A stretch of DNA of 64,000 nucleotides from Setoptus koraiensis (GCA_048013815.1 CM106585.1:5084001-5148000), one strand, 5' to 3'. Shown: positions 38,581 to 50,880, numbered from the stretch's first letter. Numbers and translations are program-made. The notes: generated by a model not told the origin, from the letters alone.

Positions 38581-40800
38581 TTAATTACTTCTGGGCTGCT
38601 GTTTGCTTTCCAAATTAACTAATCCACAACCAATCTAGAGTCTGTTGGATGGGCTCGTCCAGTTTTCTATAAATATTTCAAGTCATTTTGGCTGTGCGAC
38701 TCTCAACTGACTGTCACTACCGAATCAATTAACCGAATCAATGAGAGCGCCGCTATCTGTCTGCCGGCTTTATTTTCGAACCCCTAAAGTAACAATCCAA
38801 TTACGATCATGGATCATGTAACAACATTCCACGCTAGCAGCACCATGTTCTCGATTGCTTTTCTCGTTTCGCGTTGCTGTCAATGTTTTGTGTTGTCGCC
38901 AAAAACAGCTACGCCATCAATTTGCATCATCTTACGTTTGTTTCAGCATTGAATTAGTCGCTTCGCTGTCATCAGTGTGTCAGCTCAAAATTGAGACAAA
39001 TGTGGCTGATTGTTAGTTTTGACGTTTGACACTGACAGTGATGACACTTGAGACACAATCAACACACAGCAGCGACAATTCACCCGTCACAGCTGAAATT
39101 TATGCACCAAATGAAGCTTCATGACATGTCAGACAGACAGAATTCACTAACACAAATACACTTTTACTTAGCCTGACAGTTTATTGTCTGTTAAATTGCG
39201 TAACAAACTAATTTCGCTGAATAATAGATTCGCACACTGACGCATTGGCATTGGCATTGGCAATGGCATTGGCAATGGCATTGTAGTCCGAAATGATTCT
39301 TCCCACTACTAATAATATCACTACTGTTACTACTACTCTGTTTCTATGACCGACTAGGTGCCACTCGCTACTGTTTATAGTCTAAGCAAATGCACAGTGC
39401 TCAATGTAGGCAGGAATGCGAATACACTCAAAGAGTATCCATTAGACACAGGCCTGAGAGAGGGGGAGACAGAGAGCGAGAGACAAAGATATCCCACCAC
39501 CCACGCTGTGCAACATAAACCGAGGACCCAAGGACGTGAGACAACAGCATACCAACAACAAATATACCAGAGGACACAGTTGAGGCTCGAGGGCCATAGA
39601 GATTCAACTCTAATCGGATCGCTCAGAGTCGCGTCGAGTTGGCTCGGTCTAGATCCTATCCGATTCGATTCGATACAATTGAGACATACACTGAATCAAT
39701 CCGCAGCATTCACACATTAAGTACCCTGTTGTGGGCCCCTATCTTCAGCTGATGCCGGCCCCTTGTTATCGAATCAACTTACATATATACACATACATAT
39801 ACATACACATATACCAGCGGCGCATCGATCTGGCTGCATATAAATAGAGCTGTGGGCTTATTAACGACTTATCTAACTAATGAACAAACAATAGCTCATC
39901 TTCTCTGGCAATTGGCGCAAACATAATATGCAGCGGAAAAATCTACTACTACCACTACAAATAAGCGTCAGTCACATTGGGCCTGATATCGGCTCCTGTT
40001 GAGCAACATAGACATAGAGAAATATTTTGGCAGCGTCCCCCACTCGTTCCGATACGATTATATTACACCTCACAGTGCTGTATACGATAGTGATGATATG
40101 TGATCATCTGTTTAGGCCAGCACCACTACTAACTTGGTAGCACACTTTGTCGGCAGCAAGCTGCTTTTGTGTCGCGTTTGTAAATGCTGGCCACTGGTTG
40201 TTGTGACGACGGTTCGAATATGGAGTTGAGGACATTATATAACTAATAGGATACAACTAAAAGGATAAAACATTTTCTCTCTCGCTCTCTCTCTCTCTCA
40301 CTCAATGAAGCTGCGTCATTAGAGCGAGCGACTGGCTGTAGTTATTGTGAACGTTGGTCCAGTTATATAACCGATAGAGTTTCAAAGTGTGACAAGCACG
40401 CGTCACTGGTTCACTAAGATAGCCCATCGACACCCGACCAGCATCGAGCCAGTGCCATAGCGCACCACATTGGCGTCACACTGGACACAAGAGACAACCA
40501 CTGGCCACTAGAAGCAATCATTAATATATATACAACGGCAGCATAGTGCGCAACTTCCGATAAGTGATCTGTGAGTGGCAGTGAATAGACAAACAAATAT
40601 CCTTCTCTCTATCTCTCTCATGGTGTGCCCTAATCTAGATTGGTTTCGGGACTTGCTGGCAACAAACATACACACACCGTCTATGTGACAGGGGACAGTG
40701 AATATACATAAACAATAATATATACAGATTGGATTTATATTAGACTGGGCACGCACATACGCTAGATTCATATCGTGGTGGTGCGGCGTTTATCCTCGGA

Positions 40801-40857
40801 TATACGACGCGCGATATACGACGCGCGACATACGACGCGCGATATATCGACGCGGCG
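40801..40857. repeat. 14-bp CpG-rich tandem repeat, 4 copies
   Basis: tatacgacgcgcga is repeated exactly twice, then with one change, then degenerate. Each unit carries a cgcgcg-type core. Confidence 0.85.
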
Positions 40858-41848
40858 GGCACCTAGGTGCGTTTGCGCGCTCACAAACGCGCCCTCAAAT
40901 ATAGCACACACAATCTGTGGGCAATCATTAGGGGGCCCGGGATATATACATACATATATATATATATATATATTTACAGCGCATGTGCATTTGGCAAGAT
41001 TGATGGAATGGCAACGGCGCGCATTTCATCGTAAATTTATGTTTATGGTCATCATACTGGCGCTGTTAGTGGGCACTATTTGTTGAATCTTTCTTATTAT
41101 TCATTACATAACATACAACCGATGAAGACAGAGCTACTATTACAATCGACACGCGCACAAACACACAATCGCCAACACACCAAATACACGTTATACACGT
41201 GTGTATCATACATGTATACATGAACGATCGCCAAGACCACGACACCGACAACAACAACAACAGCAAGATCAACAGCAACAGCAACAACGACGATGACGAC
41301 GACACCGACAACAATACATGCGGTATTATGTGGCAGTGAACAGCAACAATGGCGACTGTGGTGATAAACAATCCCGATGCAATGTTATACAAGTTTTGAT
41401 ACCCTATCTTTGGCCACTTACACCGCTACTTCTAATGCTGTTAATATGATCGAATATATACAAACAAACAAATGATATTAGCCGAAGTTATCAGAGCATA
41501 ATAGCATTAATATAATGCATGTAATGTGTTGTTGCAATGGCGCAAAAGTTTCTAACTAAAAGCAATTTGATTTATATGTAGCCCGTGAACATACACACAC
41601 ACACATCTATTATACATCTATTGTACATCTATTGTATTACACACTTGGGCAATAGTAAGAAGAAGAAGAAGAGTTTTCTACTGTTTGGAGACACCGAGAT
41701 GCCGTCGCTGTTTTAAAAGTCGGCCATGTTGCGCAATAGCTAATGGTGCAGGCGGCGGCAAAATAGTAGTGAGATAAGATCAAATAAATACACGCGTAAC
41801 ATAACGAGCGAGTCAATCTGACGAATCTCTTTCCATCAATCCATCAAC

Positions 41849-44800
41849 ATGGACAATGTCAGCAAGCTAGATGCTGAAAATTTTGAGAATAATAATCTGA
41901 CGGCCAGCGGCAGGACCAGTGCGGCCGAACAGCAGCAGCAGCGTGCAATATCGCCCCTGTCTGCGGCTAGCCAACAACAAAGGCTCGCCAGTGATACGAC
42001 TACAATAGCGCCAGCGCCAGCAACAACCGCAACCGCAACCACGACGACGACGACGACGACGACGACAAGACAACACCAAAATCAAAAGAACGCAACACAA
42101 ACAGCAACGTCAAAAGACAGAATGCAGGTGAGAAAATCGCGCGTCAGAATTAATTCTACCAGCGAACAGATAACTGATCCCCTATGGTTGAAGGCCGCCA
42201 GCGCTGCCTACAAGCAAAGCCTTAAAGCCTCCTCCTCATCAAAAGAATCCAAGAAATTCACCTATCAGGAGTTCGTCGCGTCTACCTCGAACAGTCTAGA
42301 GCAGCAACAGCAAAAGATTCCCGTGTCCATTTTAAAACAAAAAGCGGATCAGACCGGCTCGACCAGCAACAATCACCTAAAAAAGGATCACCATCAGCAG
42401 CAGCAGCAGCAACGTCTCAGCCAGCAGCAGCAACAACAACAACAAAATCAAAATCAGCAGACCGGCTCCAGCGGCGGCTCCACGCCGCCACCCGGCCACA
42501 ACACAAAGCCCATTGCCATTAATAAGCCCGTTCCAATATGTGCCGACGGACAAGTTAAAGTTTCCGGTTGGAAACGAAACAATTTGTTGGCAAAGACTCT
42601 AAGCCATTTCGACGAGATTAGAGGCAACCAAAAGCCAATATTTGTGCCTACGAGAATCAAGGTGCCCCCGATGGCTCAACAGCAGCTCCAGATCAACAAA
42701 GAACAGCAGCTCCAATTCAACAAAGAACAGCAACAGCATTACCAGAAGAACAACAACAAGAACAACAGCAACAACAACAGCACCAATTCGACAGCAATCA
42801 ACAGCATCAATAATACTGCAACAACAACAGACAGCACAAGCGCCAACACAAACAAGAGGCACAGTTTGAATTCCAGCAAGGCCACCTTTGCCGACATTGT
42901 GTCAGCTGTCTTGAGCAGCAACAAACAAGGGGCCCCAAGGTCAGCAGGCACCGGCGGCAGTAATAACCAGAATAATAATAATGGTAATAACAATAACGGG
43001 GGCATGCTGCATGATCAGCATCATCGGGCACAATCAGAGCAGGTGACTTGCACGTTGTCGTCGCCATCACTAGACAACAGAAGGGAATCGGACAGATCTG
43101 TGCGATTGTCAAGAAAGAATTCCAGCGGCAACAACAGTGACGCCTCGTCGCCCTCTAATCATCCGTCAATCAGCGCAAATCATTTCGACGCGACCAACAA
43201 TCTGACCGGCAGTCCGACGCCCATATCGCCCTCGTCGCGCCAGTACAAATTTCAGCAGATCAACAATCTATTTAGTCAGCACAACAACAATAATAATAAT
43301 CATCATCTTCTTCATGGGACCCCATCGCTAATTAATCGTCGCAATTCGTCCAATGCCGACGATCAGGCCAACGCTGGCGACCGTCGTCGATCGGCCAGCG
43401 GCGGTGATGCTGACAATGTGAGAGAGGCCCACAATCGCCAGCAACACAGTCCGTCGCCGTCGTCATTTAGCAACGGCGCCGCGCACGACGACAGGCTCAA
43501 GGTGAACAGGCGCTCCAAAGAGTGGCGAAGAATAACGGGCAAATTGGCCCTGTTGACCACACTGAGATTGCACAACAAATTTGATCAGAATAATCCGTCA
43601 AATGTTCATAATCACAATTTTACATTGAAAATAAATGACGGCAGAGAAAAAAGTTGTTCTAGAACGCACCAGCAGCAACAAGCCAACACGTTCGGCTCAT
43701 TGGGCACGAGCATCATTGACAACGGCAACATATATGGCAATAGTGGCAATAGTGATACAAGCAACAAAACCAATTCGGCTAATAACACTGGTCAGTCGCT
43801 ATATAGGCGACATAGCGGAAATGGTTCGACGCAGCGCGCCTACGATGACCGCAACACAAATAGAGGGCGCTCTGTTTTGGATCACTTGAAATTGTTGGAT
43901 CATTCGGATTCCATTACATCGACCGTTAGTGCCCAAACGTGTAGCATGTCGCTTATGGCCGGCGACTCGGCCACCGTTCGTCGCTCCTCGGACTCTGGCT
44001 CTTATCACGGGGCCAAAGATAGCGGCGGCAATAATCGGGCCAACAATAGCAGTAACGTATCACAACAGCAGCGGCGTATTAGTCGTGATAGCAGCAACAG
44101 CAGCAGCGCCAGTGCAGTTGTCATCAATAATGACAATTCATGTCCAGATGATAATAATCAGAATAATACCCTCGGCAAGCTGCAGCAGCCAATTCCTATT
44201 AGAGCGCAACCACCGGTTATTGTGGGCAAAAAGGACCTCCTTCAATTGCTACAATATACCCACTCCTCGTCCGTATCATGTTCCGAATCGCCCCAGCAGC
44301 AGCAGCACCACCACCAACAACAACAAAAACAACAACACCAACAACTCCAGCAGCAACCACAACAACAACTCCAGCAGCAAGACCCGGGCAACGCCGACAA
44401 TAATGGCGGCCCTGACCAACAACAACAGCAACACCAGCATTCCCTTTCAGCGCAAACCTGTGAAAATGATTGTGGCGCGAAAAAGTGCGCCACTAGCGCC
44501 GACATGACATCATCAGCAGCGCCAGCGTCGCCCATCTTCGACACAATGGCCAACGAGGCGGTTGTCTTGGCGACCAGCGACATGTTTGATAGATCTGTCA
44601 ACTCAGATAAAATCCTTTCCAACGACAACACTGATGTTGCCTGTGATACGGCGGCGCTGGCGGCGCCCCAAGAGGCGACGGGCACCGCAAACAACAGTGG
44701 TCTGCTTGATTTTTCATTGACATCGCTGATTAAATTATCATCGTCCACCAACAATGCCACCAACAACAGAATAACAACATTGGCGGACGCTCAACAATCA

Positions 44801-45364
44801 GGCCACCAATTGACACCCAAAAAGAGCAAGGTGTCTTTTTTTCAGCAGAAACTACGCAAAATTGGCTGGTCCAACAAACAATCAGCGTCGCTTTCTATCA
44901 CCACAACCACGTCCACTGATTCAACCTCATCAACCCCAAACACGTCATCAGATGTCAACAAAAATATGTCGGTCGACATGCCCAACATTACCGACGACCA
45001 CTGCCGATCCTCGGGCGCGCACCACATGAAGCAAACAATGCCAAGAACAAATAGTGATGACATTGACGTATACGATCCAAATCTATTGGGTGATGCCATT
45101 GAGATATTCCTTAGAAATTCCATGTTCACCGATGACAGAATTGAAAAACAAGTTGAATCATCACTTGATCACGTGGATATGATGCCTACCACCGAGTCCC
45201 GCAAGGCAATCGACCCGTCAAACATCGATGCTGGCATCAGGGATTTGGCGTTATCGGAAACAAGCCGAGCCGATAGCAATAACAATCGTTTAGGGTCTCA
45301 ACAACAAACTAGTAGTAAGAATGTTATCAGCAATAATAGTGAAAAACATGTTTCCTTCTGTTAG
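41849..45364 (+). CDS. Large single-exon Q/N/S-rich protein of unknown function (1171 aa)
   Basis: Open from ATG 41849 to TAG for 3.5 kb, far longer than expected by chance. I do not recognise the family. Most of it is disordered: poly-T near residue 65, and poly-Q/N runs throughout, densest near 180-200, 270-310, 370-390 and 815-870. Short complex blocks stand out and may be the functional parts: DPLWLKAASAAYKQSL with KKFTYQEFVAS (about 112-148), GWKRNNLLAKTLSHFDEIRG (240-259), RRSKEWRRITGKLALLTTLR (about 554-573), KVSFFQQKLRKIGWSNKQS (994-1012) and LLGDAIEIFLRNSMF (about 1078-1092). KVSFF and the C-terminal KHVSFC fit the RVxF consensus for protein phosphatase 1 docking, but that motif is short and common. 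No signal peptide or membrane segment. A good-looking donor (CAG/GTGAGA) lies in the frame near 42126, so an alternative spliced form is possible. Confidence 0.8.
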   Translation: MDNVSKLDAENFENNNLTASGRTSAAEQQQQRAISPLSAASQQQRLASDTTTIAPAPATTATATTTTTTTTTTRQHQNQKNATQTATSKDRMQVRKSRVRINSTSEQITDPLWLKAASAAYKQSLKASSSSKESKKFTYQEFVASTSNSLEQQQQKIPVSILKQKADQTGSTSNNHLKKDHHQQQQQQRLSQQQQQQQQNQNQQTGSSGGSTPPPGHNTKPIAINKPVPICADGQVKVSGWKRNNLLAKTLSHFDEIRGNQKPIFVPTRIKVPPMAQQQLQINKEQQLQFNKEQQQHYQKNNNKNNSNNNSTNSTAINSINNTATTTDSTSANTNKRHSLNSSKATFADIVSAVLSSNKQGAPRSAGTGGSNNQNNNNGNNNNGGMLHDQHHRAQSEQVTCTLSSPSLDNRRESDRSVRLSRKNSSGNNSDASSPSNHPSISANHFDATNNLTGSPTPISPSSRQYKFQQINNLFSQHNNNNNNHHLLHGTPSLINRRNSSNADDQANAGDRRRSASGGDADNVREAHNRQQHSPSPSSFSNGAAHDDRLKVNRRSKEWRRITGKLALLTTLRLHNKFDQNNPSNVHNHNFTLKINDGREKSCSRTHQQQQANTFGSLGTSIIDNGNIYGNSGNSDTSNKTNSANNTGQSLYRRHSGNGSTQRAYDDRNTNRGRSVLDHLKLLDHSDSITSTVSAQTCSMSLMAGDSATVRRSSDSGSYHGAKDSGGNNRANNSSNVSQQQRRISRDSSNSSSASAVVINNDNSCPDDNNQNNTLGKLQQPIPIRAQPPVIVGKKDLLQLLQYTHSSSVSCSESPQQQQHHHQQQQKQQHQQLQQQPQQQLQQQDPGNADNNGGPDQQQQQHQHSLSAQTCENDCGAKKCATSADMTSSAAPASPIFDTMANEAVVLATSDMFDRSVNSDKILSNDNTDVACDTAALAAPQEATGTANNSGLLDFSLTSLIKLSSSTNNATNNRITTLADAQQSGHQLTPKKSKVSFFQQKLRKIGWSNKQSASLSITTTTSTDSTSSTPNTSSDVNKNMSVDMPNITDDHCRSSGAHHMKQTMPRTNSDDIDVYDPNLLGDAIEIFLRNSMFTDDRIEKQVESSLDHVDMMPTTESRKAIDPSNIDAGIRDLALSETSRADSNNNRLGSQQQTSSKNVISNNSEKHVSFC

Positions 45365-45954
45365 AAACAATCCTTAATACACACCTTTAGCACAACCAAC
45401 ATAAATGTAAATGTTGTGCAAAATTGTTGCCAAATTGTAGCCACATTACACAAGATATAAAGTTGCATACAATAATAATTAATCACAGTTAGAGTGGATA
45501 AAACCAACGCTGATGATCAATCAATCAATTTCCGCTTCTACAAATGTATACCATTTTCGATTTAAACCATGATCAAAATGGGCATATTTTGATGATTCTT
45601 ATTTCTTCGTGCCTTCATTGAAATAGTTGTTCTAATTCATAATTTCCGGATTCACAAGTGGTTTCCATTAGCGGTAAAAACCATTTAGACCAACATTGAT
45701 TTAAATTAAGGTTTAAACCATCTTGAATAATTCGAGTGACAATGTGCATTGGCAAGGTTGCACTGTGGGTATCATCGTCATACTCGACTAGGATCGCAAG
45801 TCACAATTTTGCGTGCATTTCTATGCCAAATGATTTTAATCTTGTCCTAAATGGTTCTGATTAAGGTCTGTTTGTGACTTGGTTTCAATCAGACGACTTA
45901 AAAGTCATTTCGTCTAATATCGACTATTCAAGCCATAATTCAAATCAAAAAGCA

Positions 45955-45964
45955 AATAAATAAA
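45955..45964 (+). terminator. Overlapping polyadenylation signals
   Basis: Two overlapping AATAAA hexamers about 590 bp after the stop of the Q/N-rich gene. Assignment is by position. Confidence 0.4.
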
Positions 45965-47423
45965 ATGATCTAATCATTTCGTCCATATAGAAGCCGATGG
46001 TTTAAACTTTTCGGAATGAACTACGATAACGTCTACGACGATAGAAACATAAGGAGCCCCTCTCTAGTCACAGAGTAGTATTTAAGGAGGGCATTTTTCG
46101 TCACCTTGCCAACATGTTTTCGTTTATTCCATGCTTGTCTCACATGGAGCGTGCCCACAAGCCAAAACTCGACGATAACGCTTGGCGGAAGCGAGGCAGG
46201 GATGCCCAATTAGGGTCGGTTAGGTTCCACGGTGAGGTTAATATCAGTGTAATGGGTGGCATGAATCGAGAGGTTGTTACGTGACAGATAATGGTCCTAT
46301 TTTACCACAGCTGACCCCCACCCTATGTCATGTCGCTCATGTATGTTTGGTTATGCAATAAACATGGTTACGTAACTATTGTGTTGCTAACTACAACAAG
46401 CCGCCATCCATTATGATGATAGGTTTTATGTCGTCTGGCGAGGCCGCTGTTGTGAGACATGACTAGTGTGCACTTTCACGCTCTCCTTTCTTCGCCGTGT
46501 GGACGAACGAGAGGAAACAAAACAACGAAACGAAATGACGGAAGCTCTAAGCTAAGAAAACAAACTTGTCTCCCACAAACAATTGACTAGTAATTTGGTA
46601 AATAAAGAGTTGAACTGTGAGAACTGACGGCCGCTCTCAAATGAATTGCTATTATCCGAGCATTGCATTGTTTACACATGGAATTGTTGATCTACAGCTT
46701 GTAAGTGTATTCCAAGTTGCGATATTATTGCCTTTAAGCACCTAGTCTTGTTGTCTCACCAGCAGTGTAAACGCGCCTTCTGTTGTCATATCGCTATACC
46801 CACAGAGACAATTAATTAATACAAATGAAGTGTCTTTAGCGATTTCGGCAGAAACCGTTATTCTGACAATTCATTTAGGCGTGCAATTGGGGGGTTGTGT
46901 GAAGCTTTCATTGGATAGGACCAATTCGACGCGCAACATGGCAAGTGTCGTATGCATGAAAGCCATGGACATTATTAGCGACCGAAACTGGATTAACATA
47001 AGTATAAGTCATAGTAGGACCTCTCAAATGAATGAAATGGTTGTGCTGCAACCGTTTTTGTTGTTGTTGCCATTCCTCTCGTCGAGCGGTAGCCTTCGAA
47101 CATGGCGATATGAAAGAATAAAATGTCACTCATTGGGGCCACTTTGTTTTTTCGTTTTGGGCCCTCATTTGTATGCGTTGTCATTGTCTGACCATTGAAG
47201 GGGCCGCTGAAAATGCTACACAACCAGTGATACGTGATACTGTAGTTGGATTAAACTAGGCGCCCCATATTTTCTTTTTTCTCTTTAGTTTTTTTCTCCT
47301 CTATGGCCGTGTCTGTTGTTGGCTCTCGATTGACCCTCAGTTCGCGAGCTAAATACGTTACAGAGCGACTCCGTGTATCTATACATTTTTTGTTCGACGT
47401 TTTATTGGTATGGTCAGACTCGA

Positions 47424-47493
47424 ACGAGAGACCATGAGAGAGACCATGAGAGAGATATATGAGAGAGATATATGAGAGAGATATATGAGAGAC
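47424..47493. repeat. 13-16-bp GAGAGATATAT tandem repeat
   Basis: Copies of gagagaccat then gagagatatat in a row, close to a second GA-rich microsatellite at 47763-47786. Confidence 0.8.
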
Positions 47494-49006
47494 AAGGGGA
47501 GAACAAGTATATTTGGGGCGCACAATTCCCATGATGGTGCTATATGGCCGTGCAGTTGGAAGTAAATTGGTTTCGTGGTCGGCATTAATGGAATTTTGAA
47601 AGAGGCAGAGAAAGTGGACGATTCTCTAAAGCCTAGGCGCGCATTGTTGCTAACAAGCCAGCTTCTCGCAACGTTATGTCTCTAAGTCGCGGTTGTGAAT
47701 TATGGCACGTAGCAACAACCGGCCAGCTACCACTCTTACCCAGAGTACTCGAGTTATCCAAAAGAGAGAGAGAGAGAGAGAGAGAGCCTTCTCTAGATCA
47801 AGTGCTTTCATTGCTGGGATCGACGAGAGAATTTTGTCTGATTGTTTCGGTGCTAATCGACCAGAGAACGAGGTAGGCAGGGAAGTCGATAGGAATCAGC
47901 AAACTAGGTTACAGTCTATTCACCATCAAGGCGCGCATCAAAATTTGTTCAAAGTCACACTATGATCATTATGAGCTAATGATCTCTAAAACTACCAACT
48001 CAAATCAATCTGAAGACGCTGATAGTGAGTACAAAAGTTATCGTTCCGTAATGACGCACCGCCACACGTCCTCCGCTAATGATCCGGTAGTGAAAAAAAA
48101 ATATCCATCTTCAGGTAACAAGCAATTTCGTTCGTGCAACCAATATCCTAACTGCATTGACAGGTGAATTATCTGTGATGCGTCAAATTAGATGATGAAA
48201 TGATGGCCTGTTTCATCCGATCAGCCCGGCTGTTCGCTTGAAGCAAGAAATGTTTCGTACCATTCAAATTGTTGCCAATCGTTAATCAATTGCGATTTTC
48301 TGCGTTTTTCTTACTATTTTTGAATCAGTTTTGCTATCACTTAGCTAGTTGCTATGAGATTTAATTACTAGTGCTTATGTATTGTCTAACTAATCCTCTC
48401 TCATATAATTCATATCTATTCGTCAAGCTGACTGAGTAATGATGGCGATACTAATAGAAATACATGTATATCTAGTGAGTCGATCATTGTCGTCATCAGA
48501 GGGGACTAACCAATATACAGTTCTCATGCTATGCAACCGTAAACAATGAATGACGTAATGCTGGAGATAGAAAGTGGATCATCGCTTGAAAACTAACTGA
48601 TTAGAATAGCTTACCACACATTTTATTAGTGAATTTTTTTTTTCACAAAGTGTCACAAATTATCATGGCGAAAATATATTAGTTATATCACCTATTTATC
48701 CTTAATGAGGTGCAAACGAACTGATGTTTTGAGGTAGTACAATTAATATAAATGAAGAGGAAAGGTGAGTATTACTGGCTTTTATTGCAAAACAAGAAGA
48801 CGCATCTCTTGGAGGAACATGCATAATAAAATGATCAATTAATGCCTAATGTATAGTATAGACAGATTTGAGGCGTAAAAGTTGATGATCTAATTATGTC
48901 TTTTTTATCTCTTGAATCATGACTTTGTTGTGAGATAAGCCCAATGAATTTAGACACAACTGTTGTGGTGTGTGGTTGGATCTTCAATATATCTAGTAAG
49001 ACTATT

Positions 49007-49012
49007 TTTATT
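49007..49012 (-). terminator. Polyadenylation signal of ARPC1
   Basis: TTTATT on the plus strand (AATAAA on the minus strand), 50 bp past the ARPC1 stop codon. Confidence 0.55.
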
Positions 49013-49061
49013 ATTCACCAGTATACTAGTATCATTTGATGATTGATTTGAAATTTGAAAC

Positions 49062-50168
49062 CTACAGAGCAGAAGAATCAAGGGTCCAAATGACTAACTT
49101 TCCATCTAGACCAACAGTGGCTAATCTTCCCTGAGAAATTGTCCTCACTTCTGTGATAGTATTCTGGTGTATTGTAGAAGTTGGATTCTGATAATCACCT
49201 CCATTATGTGCATCTATTGCTTTAGCGTCCATATCGCGAAATTTTCGCATAGCGCCTATACCGTCAGCTTCTCTTTTTTGTGTACTGTCTAATTTACCTT
49301 TAAATTTCAAACTTTGTATTGCATCGTAGGCAAATAACATGGGACAACAATCATGGCCGGCTGCTACTATTCTATTAGGAGATATCCAAAGTAGGCTTAA
49401 AAGAGGTAAATATCTAGTTTTCAATGTAATTACAGTTAGTCCTCTATTTGAATCTACCACAGATAAACTACTATCATGTGATAGCCATGCTAATATAGAA
49501 CCATCGGGAGAAAATGCAACATCATGTACCCAGGCACTAGAGCTTGAGAATTCGCCCACCATGACATTAGTTGTAATATCGTTATCATGGATCCAAGTAG
49601 ATGATTTTAAATACTGTTGATCTAGTTGTCTATCAACCTCCTTGATATGGGTGGAGAATATCCTAGCTCTGTAATCGGTGGAACCGCATGCTAATAGTAT
49701 ATTGTCTGGATGCCAATCTAGGCTAGTCACTGTGGATTTGATTGGCTTTTTAATATGTTTGCTAACCCACCAATCGTTGGCACTTTCAAAGTAACAAATG
49801 CAAACTAATTTGGCCGCTGTGGCTACAGCAAACTTCTCTTCATTTGGTGACCATTTAACGCACGTAGCCGCCCTATTTATTCTTAATAAAACAAGAGTTG
49901 GTTTCCATTGATTATCATGCAATGTCCAAACGTATGCGTTTCTATCTGCGGAACAAGTGACAATTCTATTTGTTTTGGCTGCCCAATCTATGCCAGTAAC
50001 TCTAAGATCGTGCTGATCTAGAATAGTTTCTTCTACCCATTTTGATGGGGGCGCTTGACGATAAATATGGACGAGATTGTTGTTGGGTGAAAGTGCTAAC
50101 CTGTCCATTGAACCAGAATAGGCATGACACGATATAGGATCTATACAAATTTGATTGATCTCAGCCAT
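49062..50168 (-). CDS. Arpc1: Arp2/3 complex subunit 1 (ARPC1, p40/p41), intronless
   Basis: A 368-residue WD40 protein, almost the same length as human ARPC1A/B. It is the beta-propeller subunit of the Arp2/3 complex, which nucleates branched actin filaments in the cytoplasm. Diagnostic stretches: PISCHAYSGSMDRLALSPNN at the start; TGIDWAAKTNRIVTCSADRNAYVW (residues ~58-81); LLRINRAATCVKWSPNEEKF; ENDWWVSKHIKKPI-type (here ANDWWVSKHIKKPIKSTV) followed by TSLDWHPDN; and VAAGHDCCPMLF. The family's insertion arm between blades 6 and 7 is present as a polar stretch (about 295-330), and TVGLDGKLVIW closes the propeller. The start is set by alignment with the family N-terminus. There is no intron, unlike the other conserved multi-exon genes here, but no damage either, so it is presumably functional. 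Confidence 0.96.
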   Translation of the reverse strand: MAEINQICIDPISCHAYSGSMDRLALSPNNNLVHIYRQAPPSKWVEETILDQHDLRVTGIDWAAKTNRIVTCSADRNAYVWTLHDNQWKPTLVLLRINRAATCVKWSPNEEKFAVATAAKLVCICYFESANDWWVSKHIKKPIKSTVTSLDWHPDNILLACGSTDYRARIFSTHIKEVDRQLDQQYLKSSTWIHDNDITTNVMVGEFSSSSAWVHDVAFSPDGSILAWLSHDSSLSVVDSNRGLTVITLKTRYLPLLSLLWISPNRIVAAGHDCCPMLFAYDAIQSLKFKGKLDSTQKREADGIGAMRKFRDMDAKAIDAHNGGDYQNPTSTIHQNTITEVRTISQGRLATVGLDGKLVIWTLDSSAL

Positions 50169-50880
50169 TGTATAATAATTGGCTGGTAATGGTGGTGGTG
50201 GCGGTTATGGAGGTGGTGGTAATGGTAGTGGAGATAATAACAAACAGACAAGTTGATTGATGTTAGCTAATTTCGTTGTGGTTGTAACTATTGTTGTTGT
50301 TGATCACTTGCCGTTACAAATATAAAGTAATGAAAAAAATTATAAATAAATAAATACATGTATAGGAATAGGAATAATAGATATATATTTTGACCTGGCT
50401 CAATAAGTAAGAATGTGCGGTTTGTGCGCGGCTCACAGATAATCTGTCAATTGAAAAGTTAAGAAATTCTGCATGCGTGCTGCGCAATCATTTTAGAGGC
50501 GCACAGTGTGATTTGGCAAATATTCACCAGTAGACTATCTATATCTGTATATACATTTATTTATACATACATATCTATTCATGAATCTCGGCCGCATGCG
50601 GATCCAATGAGAATTTTTAAAGAACTAAAATATTTGAATTTGGCGCAAGCACAGGACAGGCGTTTTTATTTGATGGAATGGAACAATCAAGTCATGTGTA
50701 TGGTCATGGTACATGTGTATCGTGTGACGTTAATCCAAAACGTCTGAGCCTATCTGTGAAAAAGTCCACGAGAGGCGCTCGCATCGCTGTTGAAATGTAC
50801 GGCGAAATGCGCGCTGTCTATTGATGGATTCAGTTTGACGTGTTGATGCCGGGTTTGCTGTACCGATGCATGTCATCTTC
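50169..50880. promoter_or_regulatory. Upstream region of ARPC1
   Basis: Contains a GGT/GGC-rich triplet tract (50183-50235) just before the ARPC1 start, probably 5' UTR, then AT-rich sequence. Core promoter not recognised. Confidence 0.35.

Larger units (their letters stand above)
36401..41848. other. Gene-free region upstream of the Q/N-rich gene
   Basis: AT-richer DNA with simple repeats: a ggcatt/ggcaat hexamer array at 39242-39282, (ct)n at 40277-40300, a 14-bp CpG-rich array at 40801-40857 and (ta)n at 40950-40973. A hairpin with 11-bp arms is at 38550-38580. The promoter of the 41849 gene should lie at the right edge; none was recognised. Confidence 0.4.
45365..49006. other. Gene-free region between the Q/N-rich gene and ARPC1
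   Basis: The first 600 bp are the likely 3' UTR, with repeated aacca/ggttt and gatt motifs. Beyond it I see only a gagagata-type array (47424-47493) and (ga)n (47763-47786), with no supported gene. Confidence 0.4.

Noticed and set aside
42119-42135. A strong splice donor CAG/GTGAGA inside the 41849 frame.
   Set aside because: The frame continues for 3.2 kb with consistent composition, so I kept a single exon and mention the donor only as a possible isoform.
48728-48752. tgaggtagta at 48731, identical to the first ten bases of let-7.
   Set aside because: No complementary arm within 80 bp on either side, and the rest does not match let-7.
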